Positions 31,842 through 40,257 of a stretch of 64,000 nt of DNA are shown here, piece by piece. The stretch lies in the NCBI GenBank assembly GCA_900074725.1, contig LT598457.1, positions 1,488,001 to 1,552,000 on the forward strand, written 5' to 3'. Under the pieces are notes generated by a model, which saw nothing but the letters and a program-made list of their open reading frames with translations, was not told the origin of the DNA and searched no databases. Positions within the stretch are counted from its first letter, which is position 1. Each line of letters starts with the position of its first letter. This stretch comes from Lachancea dasiensis (taxonomy: Eukaryota > Ascomycota > Saccharomycetes > Saccharomycetales > Saccharomycetaceae). Made by a program: the position numbers and the translations under genes.

Positions 31842-32026
31842 TGCTAGAAAATCACTGCTTTGTGAAACGGCTTGGCAGATCAACACACCAGACACTCTAC
31901 CAGCTCTTAGCGGTCCAATTTATAACTACCCAAACTAGCACAATTATAACGCCGACCAAATAATGTCATTACTCATGGGAAAATTGATGCTTATAACGCC
32001 GCATCACGAGCGGTTTAGCCACCGCG

Positions 32027-32677
32027 TCAGTTGTCTAGAGATAAGGAATGTTTGTTTTGTAGTGTTCGGCAAAAATTATCGTTATCTGAGTCATCATGCC
32101 GAGCGATGCATTGTGAGCTATGATGATCTTGCTCGACCTCAGTGAAGCCATACCTCTGATCGGTGGTATAACTAACTCTGTACGTTTTGAAGGCCACGTT
32201 CGAGACCACAATGACTCCGCAGGTGCCAAAGAACAAAATACCAATGGATTTCAAGCTTATTGGCTTGAGAAAGCCATTGAGTATCTCAGCCAAGGTCTCG
32301 GCGTAAATGACCGCAGAGTGAACGCTCAAAGATTCCGGTGCTTCACCGTTCATACATCGGGCCCAATGTGCACACTGGGGTTCGAGCCACGGTGGGCGCA
32401 AGAGTCCTTGACACTGGTTTTGAGCAAAGCGACTTTTGCATTCAGCCATGACAGCAGAAGCTGCCGCTGCCCGAAACTGTACCTTCCGCTCCACGTCACG
32501 GTTGATGAGCTGAATGAACCTCACACACAGATATAGAATACCGGACACTACAGTAGTATTGAAGATGAGTTGTACATATTCGGAAAGTAACCTGGGGTCT
32601 GTCCAAAACCGTTGGGCTGGTCGCTGTGGAGAGGCTACATTGTCTCGTAATGAGGTGGGCATATTGGTCTCGCCCAT
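32027..32677 (-). CDS. BRR6: Nuclear-envelope protein Brr6
   Basis: The 216-residue protein has two membrane segments (about 34-52, NTTVVSGILYLCVRFIQL; about 145-160, GILFFGTCGVIVVSNV) flanking a lumenal loop with conserved cysteines in CKSRF, NQCQGL, PQCAHWARCMNGEA. This is the Brr6/Brl1 disulfide-containing domain. Brr6 works with Brl1 and Apq12 in nuclear-pore assembly and membrane lipid homeostasis. S. cerevisiae Brr6 is 197 residues (YGL247W), beside PDE1; here YMR31 from the paired block lies between them. Confidence 0.94.
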   Translation of the reverse strand: MGETNMPTSLRDNVASPQRPAQRFWTDPRLLSEYVQLIFNTTVVSGILYLCVRFIQLINRDVERKVQFRAAAASAVMAECKSRFAQNQCQGLLRPPWLEPQCAHWARCMNGEAPESLSVHSAVIYAETLAEILNGFLKPISLKSIGILFFGTCGVIVVSNVAFKTYRVSYTTDQRYGFTEVEQDHHSSQCIARHDDSDNDNFCRTLQNKHSLSLDN

Positions 32678-33662
32678 TTGGCCACCAGCAGTATGGACGG
32701 AGAGTGTTGCTGATTAGGTATGTCGAGCTGGTAGCGGTTTATAAACCTACCGGTGACAACTGGCAGCTTTTTAGTACAAAGTGATCACGCGGCCCAGGCG
32801 CTCTGCACTCTGGTAGTGCAGATGAGAGCCACAGGACGATTTGCTACTAGTTCTACAGTACTTCCATTCGCTGTCGTGCTCTATTTCATGAGCACTGTGC
32901 CAAGCAACTTAGCGTGGCTTTCAAGCACCTACAGTAAAGCAAAAGTAAAATGCGATTTGGTTGGCGACCGGCCGCCCTGCAGCGACGAATGGGCACTTTC
33001 TTTTAGAGACTATTTGCCTATCGCAGACATACGGCCCCCCTTTAAAGCATCTGCTCGCTGGAGTCGGATCAGTGGTGAGCGGTGTCTTAGCTGCAGCTTC
33101 AAGTTCATGCCGCACCTGCTTGACCGTTTGCACACACTGCGTACTGAGAATTAATTCGAGTGTAGTGTACCAACCTGATAATTCTACTTGGCGAGGTGTC
33201 TGCGCAAAGCTAAGTGAACTAAGTGCCCTAACAGTCAGAGTTGGGGATGGCATGGCCTGACACTGCCAGTCTGAGGATAGCATCCTGTGATTACGATTCG
33301 GCTCTATACATTGGTAAGATCTCGCAAGGTGGGCGCTTTGGCAGCGTTAGCTCCTCTGCGTGTCCCAAGGGGCCCCAATTGCACCACCGTGAAGTATTGC
33401 CAAGCTTCTGTCACAAGGGCCACTGAAATGGCCAGTTTTAGTTTAGGCTCTATAACAGTAGTCATTCGTCTCGTAGCCATAGGCCGTCTAGCAGCCACCT
33501 TTGACTGGTTTACAATTAATAGAATGTATCGGAATTTGTTCTGATGTTAGCGGTGTTTTTATCATTTTGGTTTAACCAGACAGGTTTTTTTAATTTCCAT
33601 ATTTTCGGTATTCTTCCGGCAGAACCAGAAACACTTTCTGGCGTGTTAGAACGGTTTGATAA
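32678..33662. other. Long intergenic region upstream of BRR6 and YMR31
   Basis: About 1 kb between divergent genes, more GC-rich than most gaps here. Overlapping frames exist on both strands (32822-33154 plus, 110 codons from ATG; 32921-33283 minus, 120 codons) but neither shows a recognisable domain. I treat both as chance open frames or unrecognisable remnants. Confidence 0.35.
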
Positions 33663-33872
33663 AGAGATCAGGAGCCTCGTCGTTTTGAGATCAGAGCTAA
33701 AAGTACCCCTTACTCTTTCAAACTGAATCGTCTAAAAGCCTTTTTCGAACCGGTCACCAAGTACCTCCTCAATTCAACGTCGTCTGCTACCAAAAAAACC
33801 CTCAACTCAGGTGTTACTATCAAGACTGATTCCGTCACTCCAAAAAAAACCTCCACCTCTAACATAGATCCA
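33663..33872 (+). other. In-frame, ATG-less 70-codon extension upstream of YMR31/KGD4
   Basis: Reading back from the YMR31 ATG at 33873 in the same frame, no stop appears until TAA at 33660-33662. The 70 codons contain no ATG. The translation is rich in Lys, Arg, Ser and Thr (for example KLNRLKAFFEPVTKYLLNS, then TIKTDSVTPKKTSTSN) and could act as a mitochondrial targeting region. In-frame near-cognate starts include CTG at 33723 and ACG at 33777. I recall a report that S. cerevisiae Kgd4 has a longer isoform begun at a non-AUG codon. I found no convincing splice acceptor as an alternative explanation. Confidence 0.5.
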
Positions 33873-34253
33873 ATGCGTCAAACTGCTGTTAAATTGGCTC
33901 AGAGCTACACACCAATGATCAAGTTCGTGGGCACCAAGCACCCCGTTCTAAAACATGCTGGTTCTGCTGCCCATCCTTGTACAGTTGATGGTATTATGCC
34001 AGGATCCGAGGCCTGTCAACCAGCTGGAGATTTTCTCAGCAAGCTGCAACCATTTCAGGTCATTCCCTACAAGAATAAGAAAGCTAGCCCGGGCAAGTCT
34101 GCTGCTCCCCAATCTGGCTCCAAATACGAGTTCGTTTCAAGACCATTACAAGAAAACGAGGTTTCATCCATTTTTGAATTGTCTCCTAGATTCAAGCTTC
34201 GTCCTTTTGATGAATCTGAGATTGAGTCTATAAATGCCGGCGGTGCGCTATGA
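33873..34253 (+). CDS. YMR31: Kgd4/Ymr31, adaptor subunit of mitochondrial alpha-ketoglutarate dehydrogenase
   Basis: From the first ATG the protein has 126 residues (S. cerevisiae 123). Conserved blocks are YTPMIKFVGTKHPV near the start, PCTVDGIMPGSEAC, FVSRPLQENEVSSIFELSPRF, and the C-terminus ESINAGGAL. Kgd4/MRPS36-type proteins tether the E3 subunit (Lpd1) to the E1-E2 core of the alpha-ketoglutarate dehydrogenase complex in the matrix; the older name marks it as a mitoribosomal protein. YFR049W lies next to RMD8 and PRE4 in S. cerevisiae. The frame stays open upstream for 70 codons (separate entry). The 3' end is 46 bp from that of PDE1. Confidence 0.95.
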   Translation: MRQTAVKLAQSYTPMIKFVGTKHPVLKHAGSAAHPCTVDGIMPGSEACQPAGDFLSKLQPFQVIPYKNKKASPGKSAAPQSGSKYEFVSRPLQENEVSSIFELSPRFKLRPFDESEIESINAGGAL

Positions 34254-34299
34254 AATTATCGTCATACAGCTAATCTACCCCCATCAAAGTAAGCTTTCA

Positions 34300-35385
34300 T
34301 TATAGTACAAATGTATATCCCTGTAACGCCATCGTAAAAATTATACCGCCCAGGCCCTCAGCTGCCGCGATAGTTCTGACTTGGTCTAAGACCTGCAATC
34401 GAGGATCCACCTCTCCCAGTGCCATCTTAACATGAATGATGCTCACCTGTAATCCGTCCAGCGCGCTACCATAGGCTCGGCTGAGCTGCTTGAGTTCGTA
34501 AACCAGGTATTTAGGTGACAAATGGCCATATAATTGCGTATCCTCAATACCATTTGAGCTCGAGCACTCTATATATATTCCTTTCAAATGCTTCAACGGT
34601 ATCGTTAAGCTCAAGTGCCTCCACACGCCAGCTAAAAGGGGTTGGTGCGAAACAACGTCTGATTCCAGGTCCCCACACATAAGCACAGAGTCTTTCGTCA
34701 GCGTGTTTTGTATAAGGTAAAGTGTGCTGATGCATGGCAGTCGACTTTCAATCATCACGCCATGACTAACCTGGAACGCAGTCACTGACCAGTTGGGTAT
34801 GCTTTTGATATGGTATGAACGCGCTTCTTCCAAAACACTCATCCGAATTTTGATTTTATTTTGCGCAAACAGGTTGGGCCATACAATGTCGTTGAAGATG
34901 TGCTTTTGAATTGCTTCCGTGGTGGCCGGAAGGCCCCAGACTGTCTTCTCTGGGCCACTAAAGGCTGGGGAATTGATGGCGAGTGCTGCAACATGGTCCA
35001 GATGCGGGTGCGTTATAAAGTAATCACCAATATTATTTAGTAGCCTCAATGCCCTGGTCATTGTAGTCTCATTTGAATCTGTTTTTGGTATCGAACCCAA
35101 ACCGCGAATAACCTGGCATCTAGCGTCCACAAATTTGTGAAGCGGTTCTTGCGTTCTCTCATACAGGCTTTGTACCATATCTTCTCGGCAATCGAGATTG
35201 GCCTGCCTTGTATTCGTACAACTCTTGTCCATCATGTCCGCTATTTGTCGCAGTCCGGAGCCTGCGTCCACACACATATAGTGCTTCTCTTCGTGAGTTC
35301 CAGCCTCTGAAAGCAAGAAGCCTTGGTTGCAGCCATCTAGGGGACCGCCACAAGCGCCCAAAATACTGATTTCAAAACTTACCAT
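34300..35385 (-). CDS. PDE1: Low-affinity class II cAMP phosphodiesterase Pde1
   Basis: The 361-residue protein (S. cerevisiae 369) starts MVSFEISILGACGGPLDG. It carries the metallo-beta-lactamase-fold metal motif FITHPHLDHVAAL near residue 140, VSHGVMIESR near 205, and LMCGDLESDVVSHQPL near 235, all typical of class II cyclic-nucleotide phosphodiesterases. Pde1 lowers cAMP after agonist stimulation. It follows BRR6 in the YGL247-248 order. In S. cerevisiae ZIP2 comes next, but here only 272 bp separate the PDE1 start from the PRE4 stop. Confidence 0.97.
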   Translation of the reverse strand: MVSFEISILGACGGPLDGCNQGFLLSEAGTHEEKHYMCVDAGSGLRQIADMMDKSCTNTRQANLDCREDMVQSLYERTQEPLHKFVDARCQVIRGLGSIPKTDSNETTMTRALRLLNNIGDYFITHPHLDHVAALAINSPAFSGPEKTVWGLPATTEAIQKHIFNDIVWPNLFAQNKIKIRMSVLEEARSYHIKSIPNWSVTAFQVSHGVMIESRLPCISTLYLIQNTLTKDSVLMCGDLESDVVSHQPLLAGVWRHLSLTIPLKHLKGIYIECSSSNGIEDTQLYGHLSPKYLVYELKQLSRAYGSALDGLQVSIIHVKMALGEVDPRLQVLDQVRTIAAAEGLGGIIFTMALQGYTFVL

Positions 35386-35657
35386 GCTTTATTTTTCAAA
35401 CAAACGACAGTAGTGATAACAAGTTCTGTAATGTTACCTAAGTAAGATTGGATGTTCATGTTGTCATGCACTTAATACGAAGATCGGTAACGGCTTGAAT
35501 AAAAGCCCAGTTACAGCCTCCCCAATCCCCAACCAGGATCGTTACTATATGCTTCAAGACCATTCTATAGAGCTAAGACTAAATGAAAGAGCTTGATCAA
35601 ACGAAAATGGACAGTCCTCCAACCAGTTTCATCATTCAGACAGGCCGCGGATGTAAA

Positions 35658-36455
35658 TTACACTTTCTGGGTACCGTAGCCTCTAATGTCCTTGGCGAAA
35701 CCCCAGACCATATCGTCCACCCTAGCCTTTTTGTCGACAACTAGACCCTTCTCCTTATCGATAATCGCGAGCGAGTAATTTCTTGAAGATCGCGCATCTC
35801 TGTAGAATAGGACCTTCATGGCATCCGTAATCGACTTCTTGGCCGTCTCGAAGCTGGTATTTTCCACATCCTTGTCGGCATCTACTACTTTCCTCAGCAG
35901 AGGGAGCGCCAAATGTGCCCCGAAGCCAGTGGCGAGTGAAGGAGCCGAGTAAGTAACGCCAAGCAGATTAACATACTTCAAAAAAGGTTTATCATCCTCC
36001 AAGCCAGCTACAATAAGGGCGTTCCACAATGGGTTCATCTTGGATCTGCGGCTATACATCACGTTGGCCAGATACTCGAAGACGTAGCTCGGTCTGAGCG
36101 CCTCCTCTTCATCTGCGTACTGATTATCATAGTTATTTTCTGTTTGCATTTCCTCCAGCAGGTACTCTAAATGCTGCATGTCTGATATATCTCCGGAGAT
36201 GCCTACCACAGTGTTTCGTCCTACCGGGAATAGTCTCTCTACATCGTTGAAGCGCAGTAGAGAGCCGTAAGATCCCAAATTATCTGCTGCTATGATTACA
36301 CCACCATTGTATTTCATTGAGATTACTGACGTACCTGTCACAATGGGTTGCTGTGTGTGCATGCTGGGATATGGACTTGCCTCTGCAATTTTCGAATTAT
36401 ATTTACCATAGGCTGCATCTGAGGGCCGTCCCCACTCGAAAGGATCGTGATTCAT
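35658..36455 (-). CDS. PRE4: Proteasome beta-7 subunit Pre4
   Basis: I choose the ATG at 36455 (MNHDPFEWGRPSDAAYG), which aligns with the S. cerevisiae start, giving 265 residues (S. cerevisiae 266). The open frame extends nine codons upstream only to a TTG. After a short propeptide come TQQPIVTGTSVISMKY, GVIIAADNLGSYGSLLRF and GISGDISDMQHLEYL, the N-terminal nucleophile fold of an inactive-type beta subunit, ending in GYGTQKV. It belongs to the 20S core. A perfect PACE motif lies about 90 bp upstream. Confidence 0.97.
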   Translation of the reverse strand: MNHDPFEWGRPSDAAYGKYNSKIAEASPYPSMHTQQPIVTGTSVISMKYNGGVIIAADNLGSYGSLLRFNDVERLFPVGRNTVVGISGDISDMQHLEYLLEEMQTENNYDNQYADEEEALRPSYVFEYLANVMYSRRSKMNPLWNALIVAGLEDDKPFLKYVNLLGVTYSAPSLATGFGAHLALPLLRKVVDADKDVENTSFETAKKSITDAMKVLFYRDARSSRNYSLAIIDKEKGLVVDKKARVDDMVWGFAKDIRGYGTQKV

Positions 36456-36546
36456 GTCGTGTGCTTTAAAGTTACCCCTCAAGAAAGCTTAGTGCTGTTC
36501 CTTTGGATGTATCTGGTAGGTAATCAAGGTTAACTTAAGCTTCAAG

Positions 36547-36555
36547 GGTGGCAAA
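36547..36555 (+). promoter_or_regulatory. PACE element (Rpn4 site) upstream of PRE4
   Basis: GGTGGCAAA, the exact consensus of the proteasome-associated control element, lies 92 bp upstream of the PRE4 ATG. Rpn4 activates proteasome genes through this motif in S. cerevisiae. A variant also occurs upstream of RPN12 in this window. Confidence 0.85.
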
Positions 36556-36685
36556 CCAAATTTGAAGCCCAAGCTTATATATGTCGTCTCATACGGAATG
36601 TGCCAGTAGCGCGAACAAATGGTGATGATGCTTTGATTTATACGAATTTTATACAGTGCGACTGTGATTTACCGCAGGGTTCATA

Positions 36686-38308
36686 TTACTCAATAGAGTA
36701 CTCTTCCGTTTTGAGAGTCGCGACAGAACCGTATGGAAGAGGATTTTTTTCGTCGCGGGAGCTCACAACTTCACTGACGCTGACGCCAGAAAGAGAGCCG
36801 GTGGCAGCATGGTTGCCAAATAGCACCGAGATAGGATACAGGGCATCCTCAAGGTCAGCCTCTATCGTTAGTGAGACAGCAGCTGTCGTTCCGACTGCGA
36901 TACTGGCAATTTTGACAACAATTCCATTTTCGTCATCGATGCTTTCGATGGTAGCCCCCAAATCATTGAACTCGTCGTTGACACGAACGTTCTGAGTGTA
37001 CACAGGAATCGCAAAGCGGACGTTTTCGAGAGCGTCGGAGTAGGATTCGTTCATCTCGAGTTCAAGGGTAACGTCAAACATGCCTTGGTCAGATTCAGAG
37101 GGTGAAACCCACGATGAAATCTGTAGTGGTACCAACGAAGAATCGTCCTCAGCTCCAACCTTACGCCACCTTAAAACTGCTAAGCTTTGATCGTTGAAGG
37201 GGAAGGCCTTCTGAGTGTCACGCAGGCCAATAATTCCGGAGTTCAAGAATAAGCTCTTGTCGATATTTGGATGTGTCTTGAACTGGAAGGCCTTATCCTT
37301 TGTGTCAACCTTAGGATCGACAACAATCCGGGCATGTGCTAATTCTTGATCGTTGACACGTAATTCAAGACTTCCCTTCAGCTCAGAGCTTTCAACGTTA
37401 CCTTCTCTCGAGATTTTAGCACTCACAACTTCTCTAACGGAAATCAAAATGCCCTCGTTGGTGGGTTTCTCTGGCTCCTCGACTTGTAGCAGGGGTGCTG
37501 TTGGTGACGCAGTCTGTTTTGTCTGTTGAAGCTGAGCGGTACTTGCGCCCAGCCCACCTCTTCTGCCACCACCTAACTTCATACCCTTGCCACCAAGCGA
37601 ATTTTCAACAGAGTTCTGAACAGGTATCTCGGCTGCCATGAGCTTCTGCTGTTGCGTCTGGTAGTACGATTGCTGGGCTGCCGGTGATGCTTGGCTGTAG
37701 TAGCTGCTGTATGCATTTGAAAGATTTGGATCATTGGAAGATTGGAACCTAGTAGCTTCGAGACCCATCGAAGGTATCCCCATCTTGCGTTCTTGTTCTT
37801 TCCTCGATATCTCTTTGGCTCTGCGCTTTCTTTCTTCAGCAGCTTCAAACTCTTTGTTCCTTTCAATTATTTCTTGGATCTTCTCCTCATGAGATTCCAT
37901 CGACAGGTATGTGTTGATCTGGGCCATTGAAAGGTTCTCCTTGTAGCCCATGGTGATAACTTCGTCAAACGAACTCAAGATTTCGAACGCGTTTTCGAAT
38001 ATTTCATGTTCGTCAAAACTGCTGAGGTACGTATTCATGCTCTGGGCGAAGAGCTTCAACGTATCCAAATCTTGGATAATATTGGACTGTCGGTTGGTGA
38101 TCAAGATGATGTAATAGTCGTCGAAGGGCTTGTATACGTATCGAACGTGTTCATCTTCCACAAAAGTATGCTGCGAAGAAGAGTTGGCCACAAGTCCCTG
38201 AAAGTTTGAGAGCAGTTCTGTGACTCTGTCCTTGCTGATATCACGGAATTGCCTCGAAAGGAGGGGTTTGCCCTGACGAGTGATAATCGAAACAGCAATA
38301 ACGACCAT
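36686..38308 (-). CDS. RET2: COPI coat subunit delta Ret2
   Basis: A 540-residue protein (S. cerevisiae 546). It starts MVVIAVSIITRQGKPLLSR, the longin-like N-terminal domain of delta-COP. A helical, charged middle follows (EEKIQEIIERNKEFEAAEE) with a Gln/Tyr-rich linker (about 185-235), then a mu-homology domain from about residue 285 (EGILISVREVVSAKISREGN). Delta-COP functions in Golgi-to-ER retrieval. Order PRE4-RET2 matches YFR050C-YFR051C. Confidence 0.97.
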   Translation of the reverse strand: MVVIAVSIITRQGKPLLSRQFRDISKDRVTELLSNFQGLVANSSSQHTFVEDEHVRYVYKPFDDYYIILITNRQSNIIQDLDTLKLFAQSMNTYLSSFDEHEIFENAFEILSSFDEVITMGYKENLSMAQINTYLSMESHEEKIQEIIERNKEFEAAEERKRRAKEISRKEQERKMGIPSMGLEATRFQSSNDPNLSNAYSSYYSQASPAAQQSYYQTQQQKLMAAEIPVQNSVENSLGGKGMKLGGGRRGGLGASTAQLQQTKQTASPTAPLLQVEEPEKPTNEGILISVREVVSAKISREGNVESSELKGSLELRVNDQELAHARIVVDPKVDTKDKAFQFKTHPNIDKSLFLNSGIIGLRDTQKAFPFNDQSLAVLRWRKVGAEDDSSLVPLQISSWVSPSESDQGMFDVTLELEMNESYSDALENVRFAIPVYTQNVRVNDEFNDLGATIESIDDENGIVVKIASIAVGTTAAVSLTIEADLEDALYPISVLFGNHAATGSLSGVSVSEVVSSRDEKNPLPYGSVATLKTEEYSIE

Positions 38309-38925
38309 GGTGTTGATATCGCGACTCGTTTGCCAGGTTGTTGATAGCTTCTGGTGATCTGGACATTTGGTCCCTTTTAGTTTGAAAAACTAATATACAC
38401 AGCACGCGATACGACTTTAACTATTGACGGCGAGCGTCACTGACGTAACTAGTGACATTGGAATCTGCCGTCGTGTCGCTACCATCCTCCATCAAACCTC
38501 CTGCCGCAGTCTCAAACGCTGGCTAGCATCTTTGAAGGGATTAGGATCCGCTCCAAAAATTTTAGTGGTCACTCACGTTTGAGTGCGAGATCTGAAACTC
38601 AATTGAGGCAATCGTAGCTTTGGGAGCCCACACTGAGCACTCAGAAACCAAGAGGCACGCAAGGGTCGAGCAAAAAGTACTGGTCACGTACTTCCCTTAC
38701 CGTTGTGAGTGTACAGATTCACATTGCTACTAAATTTTAGCTAAGATTGTGCTCCATGGAAGGCCCCAACTGCCAAAGAAAGTTTGTCCTTTCTTCTCCT
38801 GGCCTGCTGTAGTTCAGACACAGGCCTCTGTAGCAATCACCACAACCGACCACCGACGTCAAATTAAGTTAAATATTTTACATTTTTATCATGTTGGACT
38901 CGGGCCAAAACCAACAGCCACAAAC
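38309..38925. promoter_or_regulatory. Upstream region of RET2
   Basis: About 620 bp between the RET2 start and the RMR1-like stop. No credible gene or specific motif is recognised. Confidence 0.35.
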
Positions 38926-40173
38926 TTAAGCCTTGCTATCCGTCAACAGTTCATCATTGGGGAACTCCTTCTCACGAACCTCATTTTCAAAAACCTCTTT
39001 GTCCGGGGAGTCCTTTTTGGAAGGTTCTGAACCATCAGAAATGGATTCTCTTTTCCGCTTCAGAGTATCGGAAGGTTGCTCCTCCAATATCGCATCCGAT
39101 TTCTCAATATTCTCAACAGGAGCAGCATTTTCTTCGATGCTCTTCGTATTCTGCTTTAGATCCCCCTTCTCATCATCGGAAGACATGATTATAACTTCCT
39201 TGTTATTAGAATCGGGCTGTTCGGTATCGTCCAGCACTACCGGATGGCTTTGGTCGTTGCTGAAGACCCTGATGGTGGAGAAAGTCGCGTTGTCGCTTAA
39301 TAGTTCGACCAACGAATTGTAGCGCGATACAAATCGTCCTTTTGTGCTGACATTGATAGTCAAAAAAGTGGGTACATTTGGTTCACATTTCTTTATCGAA
39401 TTATCTTTCAATATTTTAAAGATTGACACAATGTCATTGATTGTAATGTCCTTGTTGTACATGTTATCTTCCTCCATTCTCAGATCAAGATCAGGAAACT
39501 CCATTTGAAGTTCTCGGGAAAGCAAGTCCAGGCCGCCACGCAAGTTTTGAAGAAATACCCGTATGCGCCCAAAAATCACATTACAGCCGCGGTGTAAATC
39601 TGCTGTATCTTCACAAATAAGCATTTTCTTGTCCCATTCTTGGCCGTTGTCCCCATCGTACTCTCCAAGCAACAAAAACGTGTCGCCCTTGTAATTCACT
39701 TTGATTTGCGGAGCTTTCGCATTCAATAGCTGCTTGGCTGCTTCGTTGACCTCACTTTCTGAGACAATGTCAATAATGGAATCTGCGTCGTCGCCCGCGT
39801 CTTCGTCGCTATCAGATTGAAGCCTTTCGGATGTTTCCCTACTCTTACTGCTGCGTTCATCATTATCCACCGTAACTTCCGCCTTCAATTGCGGGCTTTC
39901 AGCAGTCTTAAGCTTTTCAGCATTTTCAGGAGGAAAGCTGGGCTCTTTAGGTTCAGTCTTCTCGAGAATTGTCGTAGTTGTCGAGTCTTTTTCCACTACC
40001 TGGGGACTATCACCGCCCTTACTGGGCTCTTTCGAAGCCACATTTTCAGGCTCAGAGACGATTGGAGTAGCTGGATTAGTTGTTGATACGTCGGGTGTGG
40101 GATCTGTCATTTCACTCTGATACCCTTTTTCCTTGTCAATGGTCTTCCCTATATCATGATTTTCCTTTATCAT
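38926..40173 (-). CDS. RMR1: RMR1-like protein (YGL250W by position), acidic ends
   Basis: The frame gives 415 residues from ATG 40173, or 394 from an internal ATG at 40110 (MTDPTPDVST). The N-terminal 125 and C-terminal 100 residues are acidic, Ser/Thr/Glu-rich low complexity; the conserved-looking core (about 140-310) contains VNEAAKQLLNAKAPQIKVNY, LLGEYDGDNGQEWDKKMLI and MEFPDLDLRMEEDNMYNKDI. I assign RMR1 chiefly from position between RET2/PDE1 and HFM1 (YGL250W lies beside YGL251C). S. cerevisiae Rmr1 (241 residues) is needed for normal meiotic gene conversion; biochemical role unknown. This protein is much longer because of its disordered ends. Confidence 0.7.
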   Translation of the reverse strand: MIKENHDIGKTIDKEKGYQSEMTDPTPDVSTTNPATPIVSEPENVASKEPSKGGDSPQVVEKDSTTTTILEKTEPKEPSFPPENAEKLKTAESPQLKAEVTVDNDERSSKSRETSERLQSDSDEDAGDDADSIIDIVSESEVNEAAKQLLNAKAPQIKVNYKGDTFLLLGEYDGDNGQEWDKKMLICEDTADLHRGCNVIFGRIRVFLQNLRGGLDLLSRELQMEFPDLDLRMEEDNMYNKDITINDIVSIFKILKDNSIKKCEPNVPTFLTINVSTKGRFVSRYNSLVELLSDNATFSTIRVFSNDQSHPVVLDDTEQPDSNNKEVIIMSSDDEKGDLKQNTKSIEENAAPVENIEKSDAILEEQPSDTLKRKRESISDGSEPSKKDSPDKEVFENEVREKEFPNDELLTDSKA

Positions 40174-40257
40174 CTATTTAAAGGCAAAAATATCGATGGG
40201 CTTTAGTTGAATACAAAACCTGTCTAAATGTAAAGAGAATACCAATACTGGGCCCCA

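Noticed and set aside
32753-33283. Overlapping frames on both strands between BRR6 and YMR31
   Set aside because: There is no recognisable domain, one starts at GTG, and both strands are open together in a GC-rich stretch, which points to composition.
36456-36482. Nine-codon upstream extension of PRE4
   Set aside because: It begins at TTG, and the internal ATG matches the conserved Pre4 start.
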